This document shows positions 19,264-28,510 of a DNA stretch of 45,314 nt, one piece after another. Source of the DNA: Betaproteobacteria bacterium (GTDB taxonomy: Bacteria; Pseudomonadota; Gammaproteobacteria; Burkholderiales; SG8-41). Each line of letters begins with the position of its first letter. Within the stretch, counting starts at the first letter, position 1. Under the pieces are notes generated by a model that was not told the origin of the DNA, did not search any database, and saw only the letters and a program-made list of their open reading frames with translations. The translations under genes were made by a program, and so were the position numbers. The stretch spans positions 1 through 45,314 of the forward strand of contig VGIF01000008.1 in the NCBI GenBank assembly GCA_016868015.1, in the 5' to 3' direction.

Positions 19264-19662
19264 ATGGACGAAAAAGAACTCAGCAATCTCGCGCGCGATA
19301 CTGCCGCGCGGCTGTTCGGCCCACCCAAAAAAGGCGAAGGCGTATACGCCGTGTGGCGCGACTTCGATCCCGAGCTCGCCAAACACATCTCGCGCTTTTT
19401 CGTCGGCCGGCTCTACTCGCGCGACGTGTTGTCGCAAAAAGAGCGTGAACTGTGCGCGGTGGGCGCGCTCACCGTACAAAAATTTTGGGACGAGCTACAC
19501 GTGCATTGCCACGCCGCGCTCAACGTCGGCGCCAGCGCGCAGGAAGTGGCCGAGGTAATTTTTCAAATGGCGACCTACGGCGGCGTGCCGTGCACGGTCG
19601 AAGGCTTGAAAACGCTGAAAAAAGTGCTGCAGGAGCGCGGGCAGTGGCAGAACCAGCCTTGA
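19264..19662 (+). CDS. Carboxymuconolactone decarboxylase (CMD/AhpD-like) family protein
   Basis: LYSRDVLSQKERELCAVGALT, HCHAALNVGASAQEVAEVIFQMATYGGVP. Confidence 0.9.
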   Translation: MDEKELSNLARDTAARLFGPPKKGEGVYAVWRDFDPELAKHISRFFVGRLYSRDVLSQKERELCAVGALTVQKFWDELHVHCHAALNVGASAQEVAEVIFQMATYGGVPCTVEGLKTLKKVLQERGQWQNQP

Positions 19663-19694
19663 TGGCGCATCGCGCCGGCGCGTAACGCCAGGCC

Positions 19695-20867
19695 TTACAA
19701 TCGCCCTTCGTCGATGTCCAGGCCCACGCAGTGTTTGCCGACGATTTCGTAGTGCTGAAAGCGCCCTTGGCTATGCTGCGTGATCACGTGCATGTCGTTA
19801 AACAAGCGCTGAATCAAGTGGCCGTCAAACACCACTGTGGCACCGCACAACGGGTGTAGACCATCGACCACTTGCGCGGCAAGCCGTATCGCGTGCGTTG
19901 CCGCCAGCCGCAAGTTAAGACGCGATTCCAAACTCGCGCTCGGCGCGCTGGTTGACATTGCCGAGGCCCAGATTTCATGCGCCGCCGACAGCAAAAACGC
20001 GCGGCCCGAACGCAACGCGGCTTCCGCTTGACCGACGGCCAACTGGGTGATGGCCTGCTCACGCAGCAGGCCCGTCATATTGCGCGGCGCCTTGGAGCCC
20101 GCCACCTCGAAAAACGCCTCCAGGCAGTTGCGCGCAAGCCCCAGCGCAACCATGCCATCGCCCGCGGCAAAGCCCAGCGTGATCGGGATCTTATAGCGCG
20201 GGCCAGGCGTCAGCACCGGCGCATCGTTTGGAAACACGGTGCGCGCTTCTGGCACAAAGACATCCTTCACCTCGAAGCTGTGAGTACCCGTGCCGCGCAT
20301 GCCTTTGGTGTGCCAGGCGTCGATCAGTTCCACTTCACCCTTCGGAATCAAACAATAGCGGGCTTCGGGCCTGCCGTTGTGCTGGCGCACCACCCCGTTG
20401 TCAATCACCTGCGCATGCGCCGCCACCCATGACGCATGCATGATGCCCGTGCTAAACGGCTGGCGCCCGGTGACGCGAAACCCGCCCGGCACCACCACCG
20501 CCTTGGCCGTGGGCGCGGGGGTATTCGACACCACGGCGCGCGGCGTATCCGTCCAGATTTCACGTGCCGTGGCGGGCGCCATGCGCGCCGAGTAACACCC
20601 CCAATTCGCGCCCTGGCTGACCGTCCAGGCGGTGCTGGCGTCACCCTTGCCCAATTCCTCGATGACTTGCAAATAAGTCGGGAAATCGGCCTCCAGGCCG
20701 CCCACGGCGCTCGCCACGGCCATGCGATAAAAGCCCGCGTCGGCCAGCGCATGAAACAGCGGCTTGGGCAACTCGCGGTTCGCGTCGACTTGATCGGCGT
20801 GTTGCCGAATCAGCGGCACGAGCTCGCGCGCGGCATCGATGAGCGATGACTGAGACTTGGAAGACAT
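19695..20867 (-). CDS. Acyl-CoA dehydrogenase-fold flavin-dependent monooxygenase (HsaA-like)
   Basis: VPLIRQHADQVDANRELPKPLFHALADAGFYRMAV, GDASTAWTVSQGANWG, GFRVTGRQPFSTG. Confidence 0.85.
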   Translation of the reverse strand: MSSKSQSSLIDAARELVPLIRQHADQVDANRELPKPLFHALADAGFYRMAVASAVGGLEADFPTYLQVIEELGKGDASTAWTVSQGANWGCYSARMAPATAREIWTDTPRAVVSNTPAPTAKAVVVPGGFRVTGRQPFSTGIMHASWVAAHAQVIDNGVVRQHNGRPEARYCLIPKGEVELIDAWHTKGMRGTGTHSFEVKDVFVPEARTVFPNDAPVLTPGPRYKIPITLGFAAGDGMVALGLARNCLEAFFEVAGSKAPRNMTGLLREQAITQLAVGQAEAALRSGRAFLLSAAHEIWASAMSTSAPSASLESRLNLRLAATHAIRLAAQVVDGLHPLCGATVVFDGHLIQRLFNDMHVITQHSQGRFQHYEIVGKHCVGLDIDEGRL

Positions 20868-20966
20868 AGTGCGGAATTTCCCTTCGTCAATTGAACGGCA
20901 TGCCGCAAAGTGTGCGGCGTTAAGCGCGGCTTGTCTACCCGTAGCGACGCTTAAGCCTGCCTCGCT

Positions 20967-21872
20967 TCACTGCTTCCACGACGCCGCAGTCGTCTTAATG
21001 CTCTCGATGAGACGGCGCGCCGCCGGAGAAAGGTAGGCGCCTTCACGATAGATCACGCTCACCATCCTGCACCAAGCGAGTTCCTTTACCGGCAGCGCCT
21101 TCAAGCGAAAACGCCTACTCTCCGATTGAAAAGTCCCGAGCGACGTGTATTCCAGCAGATTCGTCAATGCGACCAACTGCAGTCTGAGCCTGAGCGAGCG
21201 CGTTTCGACAGCCACGACTGGTGGCGCAAGACCATTTTCCAGGAAAATGCGATGGAGTCGCTTCTGCGTCAATAGGCTCGATGCCGTTAGCGTCCAGCGC
21301 TCCGAGACCAGATCGGCGAGCGTTACGACCTTCCGGCTGGCGAGCGGATGAGAGGCCGCCGCAACCACTGCGAATTGCAGATTAAAGAGGGGGTCTTCCA
21401 CGAGCCCGTAACGCGGTAGCGCACGCGGCGCGTAGCCCACGATTAAATCCAGCTCGCCTCGGCGCAACGCCGGAATCATGAGGTCGTTATCGGAAATCAC
21501 GATGTCATACGTTACCTTCGACGTATCTGTGATTAGAGGCGCGAGCGCTTCCACCAGCATCTCTGCCGAACTGACGGGGCCGGCACCGATGCGCACGTGT
21601 CCGATTCTTCCGCGACCGACGTCGCGTACTTCTTGCGCAACCGCTTGGATCGACAATTGCAGGTCGCCCGCCCGGCCGAGGAGCACCGAACCCTCCGCGG
21701 TCAGCTCTACGCCCTTGGGCGTTCGCTTAACGAGTTTCGCGCCGAACTCGTACTCGAGCCGGCGCAGGCTTTTGCTGAGCGCCGGCTGGGTTAAATCGAG
21801 CGCTTCGGCGGCCCGCCCAAGGTGGCCATGCTTGGCAACTACCGTGAAGTATTCAAGATCGCGTAGTTCCAT
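20967..21872 (-). CDS. LysR-type transcriptional regulator
   Basis: MELRDLEYFTVVAKHGHLGRAAEALDLTQPALSKSLRRLEYEFGAKLVKR HTH. Confidence 0.94.
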   Translation of the reverse strand: MELRDLEYFTVVAKHGHLGRAAEALDLTQPALSKSLRRLEYEFGAKLVKRTPKGVELTAEGSVLLGRAGDLQLSIQAVAQEVRDVGRGRIGHVRIGAGPVSSAEMLVEALAPLITDTSKVTYDIVISDNDLMIPALRRGELDLIVGYAPRALPRYGLVEDPLFNLQFAVVAAASHPLASRKVVTLADLVSERWTLTASSLLTQKRLHRIFLENGLAPPVVAVETRSLRLRLQLVALTNLLEYTSLGTFQSESRRFRLKALPVKELAWCRMVSVIYREGAYLSPAARRLIESIKTTAASWKQ

Positions 21873-21945
21873 CCCGATAACCAGCATTCATACCTGCATG
21901 AAAAATGGTGGCTTGCGCCCATTCGCGCGCGCTGCCAGCATCACC

Positions 21946-21960
21946 ATATGCAGAGCATAT
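21946..21960. promoter_or_regulatory. Candidate LysR box
   Basis: ATATGC-AGA-GCATAT interrupted palindrome containing T-N11-A, in the LysR / Bug divergent intergenic region. Confidence 0.55.
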
Positions 21961-21977
21961 CACTCGGGAGATTGTCG

Positions 21978-22946
21978 ATGAAACGGTTTGCATTCATTGC
22001 CGCGCTTGCCGCTGGTGCCTTTGGTACTTCGGGTCAGTTGGCCGCGCAAGTCATTGCTTGGCCGCAGAAGACTGTACGCATTTTTGTCGCTACGCCTCCT
22101 GGCGGTGGTGATGATTACGTGGCTCGCCTTCTGACACCCAGACTTGGTGAACTGCTTGGTCAGCCGTTCGTTGCGGAAAACCGGCCCGGCGCGGGCGGCT
22201 TGATCGCTCAGAATCATGTGATGCAGGCCGCACCTGACGGATACACCTGGTTGCTCGCGGGTGGCTCCATGGCCGGCGCGCGGTATATCAGTTTGGCCGC
22301 CAAGTACGACGTGTTGCGAGACTTCACACCTGTTTCGCTTCTTGAATCGTCACCCTTTGTCATGTTGCTCCACCCTGGAGTCCCGGCGCGCACGCTGAGG
22401 GATTACATCAACATGGCGCGAACCCAGCCTGGCAAGATGACCTTCGCCACCCTGGGGCCTGGTCAAATGCCCTATTGGGCGGCTCATCTGTTCAACAGCA
22501 TGGCGGGCGTTCAAGCCCTCGAAGTGCGCTACAAAGCATTCGGAGAGGTAACGGCCGATCTGGTCATGGGTCGTGTCGACTACTTCTTCGCACCCTTTCC
22601 CACTGCGATCGCGCTCAAGGACCGGCTCCGTCTATTCGCGGTCACGACGGCAAAACGCTCGCCGACCCTGCCTGAAGTTCCTTCGCTGGCGGAATCGGGC
22701 CTCGCTGGATACGACATGCCTGCCTACCGCGGCATCATGGGGCCCGCAGGCTTGCCTGAAGAGCTTGTGCGTTCACTGAACGCTGCGCTGGTGCAAGCAC
22801 TCGCGATCAGTGAGGTCAGGGATAAACTTCTGTCAGTTGGATCAGTTCCGCAGTCCAGTACACCGCGACAACTTGAAGAAAAGTTTGTGTTGTTGATCGC
22901 GCGCTTTAGCACACTCGCCAAGCAAGCGGGACTCAAGCCCGAGTAA
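21978..22946 (+). CDS. Bug/TctC-family substrate-binding protein
   Basis: WPQKTVRIFVATPPGGGDDYVARLL, VAENRPGAGGLIAQNHV; GGGAGA upstream of ATG 21978. Confidence 0.91.
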   Translation: MKRFAFIAALAAGAFGTSGQLAAQVIAWPQKTVRIFVATPPGGGDDYVARLLTPRLGELLGQPFVAENRPGAGGLIAQNHVMQAAPDGYTWLLAGGSMAGARYISLAAKYDVLRDFTPVSLLESSPFVMLLHPGVPARTLRDYINMARTQPGKMTFATLGPGQMPYWAAHLFNSMAGVQALEVRYKAFGEVTADLVMGRVDYFFAPFPTAIALKDRLRLFAVTTAKRSPTLPEVPSLAESGLAGYDMPAYRGIMGPAGLPEELVRSLNAALVQALAISEVRDKLLSVGSVPQSSTPRQLEEKFVLLIARFSTLAKQAGLKPE

Positions 22947-23065
22947 ATGGCTGAATGCGAGCGGCTGTGCAGTTTTCTCAAACCCAAAAATCCACCACCG
23001 ACATTCACCGTGCCCATTTCGATCCGTACACGCCGTCAATTCAATCAAGCCGAGAATTTGACCTT

Positions 23066-23833
23066 TCAAAACCGCGCATATCCCCCATCGATCAAAAACG
23101 TATCACCAGTGTGATAAGCACTGGCATCACTCGCGAGATACACCGCGATACCGCCAAAGTCGCCCGCCGTACCCCAGCGCCGCAGTGACACCCGCGGTAA
23201 CGCGGCCTGGGCGAATTTTTCGTTGTGAAATAACCCATCGGTCATCGCGGTGTCGATCCACCCCGGCTGGATCGCGTTGGTGCGAATTTTGTAGCATGCG
23301 AACTCCACCGCGAGGCCATACATCATTGAGTTCAACGCGCCCTTGCTCGCGGCGTAGTGCTGATTGCGCGGCGCGCCGGAAATCGCGGCGAGGCTTCAGG
23401 TCACCACCAGCGAACCGCCGTTGCCCGCCTCAATCATGTGGCGGGAAGCGGCGCGCAAGGTGTAAAACGCGCCGTCGAGATTGACCCGCGTCACGCGCCG
23501 CCACTCCGCCGTGCTCATCTGGGCGAATGATTTCACCGCGCCGCCGATCACGCCCACGTTGGCGAAGCAGACATCGATATGGCCGAAATGCCCGATCGTT
23601 TGTGCAAACGCCCGCTCGACGGCGGGTTCGTCGCCGACATCACACGCGAGCGCGAGCACGTCGGCGCCGTGCACGCGCAGCTGGTCGACAGCCGCGGCAT
23701 TTTTCGCCGCGTTGGTGCCCCAAATGCAAACTCCTGCGCCAAACTGCGCCAGCGCCTGGGCCATGCCAATGCCGCTGTTACCGCCGGTGACCAGCGCAAC
23801 CTTGACCTTGAGATCGAAGGCATTAGCTGCCAT
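23066..23833 (-). pseudogene. Short-chain dehydrogenase/reductase interrupted by in-frame TGA (complement 23396-23398)
   Basis: Same frame across the stop: VALVTGGNSGIGMAQALAQFG...GGSLVVT*SLAAISGAPRNQHYAASKGALNSMMYGLAVEFA...GDTFLIDGGYARF. Confidence 0.9.
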
Positions 23834-23847
23834 ATCCCCGCGCGCGA

Positions 23848-24624
23848 CTAGCGCCCGTGATAGACCGCTTTGCGTTTTTCCAGAAACGCCGCCACGCTTT
23901 CGTGAAAATCCTCGGTGAGGTGCAAGCCACGCGGGCCCACCGCGTGCGCCTTGACGTCGATTTCGTGCAACATCGAGCGCCGCGCCTTGACCACGGCGCG
24001 CACCGCCAGTGGCGGATTTTTCATGATCTCGCGCGCGAGTTCCTCGGCGACCATGAGGTGCTCGCCGGGTTCTGCAAGGCGTGTGAGCAGCCCGTGTTTT
24101 TGCGCTTCTTCCGCGCTCCAGGCGCGGCCGGTGAGCGACACCTCGGTGGCGAAAAGGCCCGCGCCGAAGGCGGAGAGAGTCATCCAAAACGAGGTGCTGT
24201 CCAGCCCGCGCGGCGTTTCGGTGATTTGAAATTTGGCGTCGCGCGCCGCCACCAGCAGGTCCGAATACATCGCGATGCGCACCGCCAGCCCGTACACGTA
24301 ACCGTGCACCGCGGCAATGATCGGCTTGTTGTGATACGAGCGGAAGAACGGCTCGCGGAAATTGCCGCCGCGCCCCGCCGGGCTGCCGAGTTTTTCCAGC
24401 TCCGCCTTGGCGCGCATCTGGCGCTGGCGCACGTCCGCGCCGCTGCAAAACGCGCGGCCGTTGCCGCAGATGATGCCGACGTTGGCGTTGGCATCATCAT
24501 TCAAACGATACAGCGCCTCGCAAAACGCCTCGCCCACTTCGTCGTTAAACGCGTTTAATTTTTCCGGGCGATTTAACGTGATGTAAGCGATGCCGCCTTC
24601 TTCCTTGTATTGCACCAGTGCCAT
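23848..24624 (-). CDS. Enoyl-CoA hydratase/isomerase
   Basis: MALVQYKEEGGIAYITLNRPEKLNAFND, ICGNGRAFCSGADVRQRQ, AAVHGYVYGLAVRIAMYSDLLVAA. Confidence 0.93.
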   Translation of the reverse strand: MALVQYKEEGGIAYITLNRPEKLNAFNDEVGEAFCEALYRLNDDANANVGIICGNGRAFCSGADVRQRQMRAKAELEKLGSPAGRGGNFREPFFRSYHNKPIIAAVHGYVYGLAVRIAMYSDLLVAARDAKFQITETPRGLDSTSFWMTLSAFGAGLFATEVSLTGRAWSAEEAQKHGLLTRLAEPGEHLMVAEELAREIMKNPPLAVRAVVKARRSMLHEIDVKAHAVGPRGLHLTEDFHESVAAFLEKRKAVYHGR

Positions 24625-24768
24625 GGCTGTCCTTTCTCCCTGTTGATACGCCGTGCCGGGATGGTAAAACATTTTTCACCCATGCCCGCGCGATTTGCGG
24701 CGATTCGTGATAGGCCAATGCGCGCGCCGCGTTGGTGCCATGCCGCCATGCTGGCGCGCGGCCCCGGA

Positions 24769-25713
24769 TCACTGCCGGCGCCGCCCCGCCCGTGCATCGG
24801 TTTTTGCCTTTGGACGCACGAATACCGTGCGTTCCGCCGCCACGCTAATCGCGCGCACCGCCGGATGCCGCAATCGGCGTTCGGTGGTAATGGCGTAGAG
24901 TTCCTCGGTCACGCCGTCGATGCGCCCGATACCTTCCACGCCGTATTGCGCGCACACGTCATCGGCGATCGCGGTGGGCGCCACAAATAAGCCCGCGCCG
25001 CTTTGCCCGAATGCCTTCATCAGCGCGCCGTCGTCGAACTCGGCGACGATGCGCGGATGCACCTTCTGCGCCTCGAACCAGCGCTCGAGCGCGGCGTGTA
25101 TCGCCACGCCTTCGCCCGGCATCAAAAACGGCGCGTGATCAAGACAGGCGGGGAACCTGCCTTTAAGCATTTTTTCCAGCGGCGGTGCGGCGAACACGGT
25201 CAAGTCGCTGGTGCCAAGCAAATGGTTGTACGCGCGCACCTTGATCTCCGGTGGCATCGGGCGGTCGGCGATCACCATGTCCAGGCGATGCACGGCCAAA
25301 TCGGCGAGCAGCGCCGCCAAGCGCCCCTCGCGGCACACCAGGCGCACCGCCTCCGGCATGTTGAGCACCGGTTCCAGCACGCGATAGGTCACTGATTTCG
25401 GCACCGAATCGGCAATGCCGATGCGAAACGGCGGCATCGGCTGCGCTTTTTGATCGCGCACCGCGGCGAGCAGTTCTTCCCCCAGCCCGAAGATTTCCTC
25501 CGCGTAACGTAGTATGCGCCGGCCCGCGTCGGTCAACTCCAGCCCGCGGCCCGCGCGGCGTAACACTTCGGCGCCGAGCACCGCCTGGAATTCGGCAAGC
25601 TGCCCGCTGATCGATTGCGGCGTGACATGCAATTGCACGGCGGCGCGCGCGATGCTGCCCGCCTTGGCCACCGTCCAGAAATACCGCAAATGCTTAAAGT
25701 TAAGCTGGGCCAC
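24769..25713 (-). CDS. nhaR: NhaR-type LysR-family regulator
   Basis: LNFKHLRYFWTVAKAGSIARAAVQLHVTPQSISGQLAEFQAVLGAEVLRRAGRGLELTDAGRRILRYAEEIF, characteristic NhaR N-terminus. Confidence 0.85.
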   Translation of the reverse strand: MAQLNFKHLRYFWTVAKAGSIARAAVQLHVTPQSISGQLAEFQAVLGAEVLRRAGRGLELTDAGRRILRYAEEIFGLGEELLAAVRDQKAQPMPPFRIGIADSVPKSVTYRVLEPVLNMPEAVRLVCREGRLAALLADLAVHRLDMVIADRPMPPEIKVRAYNHLLGTSDLTVFAAPPLEKMLKGRFPACLDHAPFLMPGEGVAIHAALERWFEAQKVHPRIVAEFDDGALMKAFGQSGAGLFVAPTAIADDVCAQYGVEGIGRIDGVTEELYAITTERRLRHPAVRAISVAAERTVFVRPKAKTDARAGRRRQ

Positions 25714-25828
25714 CTTGGTTAATAATCAGGATTTTTCGATGTATTGATAAATTATATTCGATTTGTCCGAATAATAGCCGCTGCCTAGAATCGCCGCCGT
25801 CGTCACCACCCGGCCCGCCAAAAAACAC

Positions 25829-26839
25829 ATGGAAAGCATCGGCACTTGGTACTGGTACACCGGTTTCGCCATTTTCGTGGTGGTCGCAATCATCGTCGAC
25901 TTGCTGGTGCTGGAGTCGAAAGGCGCGAAAAAGGTGTCGTTTCGCGAAGCGCTCACCTGGTCGATCGTGTGGGTGGTGCTGTCGTTTATCTTCAACGCGT
26001 TGTTGTGGTGGTATCTCGACGTCAACGTCGGGCGCGAAGTCGCCAACGAAAAGGCCGCGGAGTTTTTCACCGGCTATTTGATCGAAAAATCGCTGGCGGT
26101 GGACAACATTTTCGTGTTCCTGATGTTATTCACCTTTTTCGGGGTGCAGCCGCAATTTCAGCGCCGCGTACTGATCCTTGGCATCATTCTCGCCATCGTG
26201 TTGCGCGCGATCATGATCCTGATCGGCGCCTGGTTGATCGCCAAGTTCCACTGGATACTCTATGTGTTCGGCGCGTTTTTGCTGATCACCGGCGTGAAGA
26301 TGCTGATGATGGCGGAAGCGGAACCGGATATCGAGAAAAATCCGATCCTGCGTTTTATGCGCCGGCACATCCCTATCACCAACGAGTATCACGGCGAAAA
26401 ATTTTCCATTATCCGGGACGGCAAGCGCTGGTTCACGCCGCTCTTCGCGGTGATGGTGATGATCGGCTTTACCGACGTGATATTCGCGGTGGACAGCATC
26501 CCGGCGATCTTCGCCATTACGCTCGACCCGTTTATCGTGCTGACCTCCAACGTGTTCGCGATTTTGGGCCTGCGCGCGATGTGCTTCATGCTCGCCGACA
26601 TGGCGGACCGCTTTCATCTGCTCAAATACGGCCTTGCGTTTATTCTGGTGTTTATCGGCATCAAGATGCTGCTGCTCGACCTCTACAAGATTCCCATCGG
26701 CTTTGCGCTATCGGTGGTGGGCATCGTGCTGCTGGCGTCGATTCTGGCCAGCTTGTGGGTAACGCGCCCCGGCGCGGCGCGTGCCGCGCCGGTCAAGGCG
26801 GAAAAAGTGGAAAAAGCGGAAAAAATGGAAAAAGGGTAA
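25829..26839 (+). CDS. TerC/Alx-family integral membrane protein
   Basis: YTGFAIFVVVAIIVDLLVLESKGAKKVSFREALTWSIVWVVLSFIFNALLWW, SLAVDNIFVFLMLF, FAVDSIPAIFAIT. Confidence 0.94.
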   Translation: MESIGTWYWYTGFAIFVVVAIIVDLLVLESKGAKKVSFREALTWSIVWVVLSFIFNALLWWYLDVNVGREVANEKAAEFFTGYLIEKSLAVDNIFVFLMLFTFFGVQPQFQRRVLILGIILAIVLRAIMILIGAWLIAKFHWILYVFGAFLLITGVKMLMMAEAEPDIEKNPILRFMRRHIPITNEYHGEKFSIIRDGKRWFTPLFAVMVMIGFTDVIFAVDSIPAIFAITLDPFIVLTSNVFAILGLRAMCFMLADMADRFHLLKYGLAFILVFIGIKMLLLDLYKIPIGFALSVVGIVLLASILASLWVTRPGAARAAPVKAEKVEKAEKMEKG

Positions 26840-26858
26840 CGCCGACGATGCGACGATG

Positions 26859-28241
26859 CTAAGGTGCTTGCAGCGCGGCAAGTTCCGCCAACGACAACGG
26901 CTTTAACGGCGGTCGCACGTTGAACACACCGATGTCGGTGGCGCTTACGCCACGCGCGTGGGCAATGATCTCCGTCGCCGCCATGCCGCACATGCGGCCT
27001 TGGCACGGCCCCATGCCGCAGCGCGTGAAGGCCTTGACTTGATTGGGCCCCATGCCGGCGAGCATGGCCGCCTCGCGGATTTGCTTGGCGGTGATGCATT
27101 CGCAGCGGCACACCAGCACATCGTCGTGCGGCGTCAACAAACCCGCGCGCGGCGCGAACACCTGATCGAGGAAGGGGCGTATCGCGAGATGCTGCTTGAG
27201 TTCCGCTTGTAGCGGCATGGCTTGCTGATCGCGTTGCGCGGCGTCGATCACCCCCAGCGCGCGCGCCGCTTCCAGGCCGGCGAGCCGCCCCTGCACCGCG
27301 GCGGCTTCGGCGCCGGCGATGCCCGCGCCATCACCGGCAACGGCGTAACCTTCGGCATCGAGATTACCCCAGGCATCGGCCACCGGGGCGAACGCGTGCT
27401 GCGCCTTGTCCCAACGGTGCGCCGCGTTAAGCGAACGAGTGGTGTGCGTGTTGGGCACGATGCCTTGATGCACCAGCAAACGCGTCGCCGGCATGTCCTG
27501 CCAATGACGGCCGGTGTGAACGTGCACCCGATTGAGCGCGCCATCGCCCTTGGCCTCGATCGCGTTGACGTCGTCGATGATGCGCACGCCCGACTTGCGC
27601 ACCGATTGCTGCAAAGCCATGCCGCGATCGAGATATTCCTTGGCGCGCAAAGCGTTGATGCCGTGGCGCAGCGCGTGCACATAGTTAGCCTTGGGCGTGG
27701 TGTCGAGGATGCCCTCGAATTTGCCGCCCGCTTCCAGTGCTTGCGCGGCGTAAAGCCACAACAGCGGCCCGCTGCCGGCGATCCACGCGCCCGCATGCGG
27801 CACCCAGCCCGAGGTTTTGTAAAGAATTTGCGCCGCGCCCACCGTCATCACGCCGGGCAAGGTCCAGCCGGGGAACGGCAGCGGGCGTTCCATCGCGCCG
27901 GTGGCGATCAGCACGCGTTTGGCGGTGATGCACGAGGCTTTGGCGCCATCGCTCACGTACACCTTGCGATTTTTTTCGAGCTGCCACACTTGGGTGTTGG
28001 GCTGATAACGCGCACCGCTCGCGCGAAATTCTTGCGCCAACGCCGCGCAACGCGCCCAATCGTCGTGCGACACACCGGGTTTATTCGCATCGCGCTGCTC
28101 GACGCCGCGATAAATTTGCCCACCCGGCGCGGGTTGCTCATCGACCACCAATGTCGATACACCAAGCTTCGCCGCCGTCGCCGCTGCGGCCATGCCCGCC
28201 GGCCCTGCGCCGATCACCAGAAAATCACACGCGCTGCTCAT
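26859..28241 (-). CDS. FAD/NAD(P)-binding oxidoreductase with BFD-like [2Fe-2S] domain (HcnB / opine oxidase subunit A-like)
   Basis: DFLVIGAGPAGMAAAATAAKLGVSTLVVDEQPAPGGQIYRG; CRCECITAKQIREA...CGMGPCQGRMC. Confidence 0.88.
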   Translation of the reverse strand: MSSACDFLVIGAGPAGMAAAATAAKLGVSTLVVDEQPAPGGQIYRGVEQRDANKPGVSHDDWARCAALAQEFRASGARYQPNTQVWQLEKNRKVYVSDGAKASCITAKRVLIATGAMERPLPFPGWTLPGVMTVGAAQILYKTSGWVPHAGAWIAGSGPLLWLYAAQALEAGGKFEGILDTTPKANYVHALRHGINALRAKEYLDRGMALQQSVRKSGVRIIDDVNAIEAKGDGALNRVHVHTGRHWQDMPATRLLVHQGIVPNTHTTRSLNAAHRWDKAQHAFAPVADAWGNLDAEGYAVAGDGAGIAGAEAAAVQGRLAGLEAARALGVIDAAQRDQQAMPLQAELKQHLAIRPFLDQVFAPRAGLLTPHDDVLVCRCECITAKQIREAAMLAGMGPNQVKAFTRCGMGPCQGRMCGMAATEIIAHARGVSATDIGVFNVRPPLKPLSLAELAALQAP

Positions 28242-28510
28242 GCCCATACCTTCGCTTCGTTTTGCCGCTCGATGCGCATACCCGCATGCACGCGCACCAT
28301 GCACGCCTGGCGCGAGGGCACGCCGTCGATCACCATCAGGCATTCGAAGCACACGCCCATCATGCAATACGGCGCGCGCGGCTCGCCGCTGACGGGCGAC
28401 AGGCGCGTATGCGCAAGCCCCGCTTTTAGCGCCGCCGCGGCTGCGCTGTCGTGGGGTGACACCGATACCGGCGTGCCCTCGACATAAACCGTGATCAATT
28501 CTTGACTCAT
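28238..28510 (-). CDS. [2Fe-2S]-binding protein (HcnA-like)
   Basis: YVEGTPVSVSPHDSAAAAALKAGL...APYCMMGVCFECLMVIDG..SRQACM. Confidence 0.88.
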   Translation of the reverse strand: MSQELITVYVEGTPVSVSPHDSAAAAALKAGLAHTRLSPVSGEPRAPYCMMGVCFECLMVIDGVPSRQACMVRVHAGMRIERQNEAKVWA

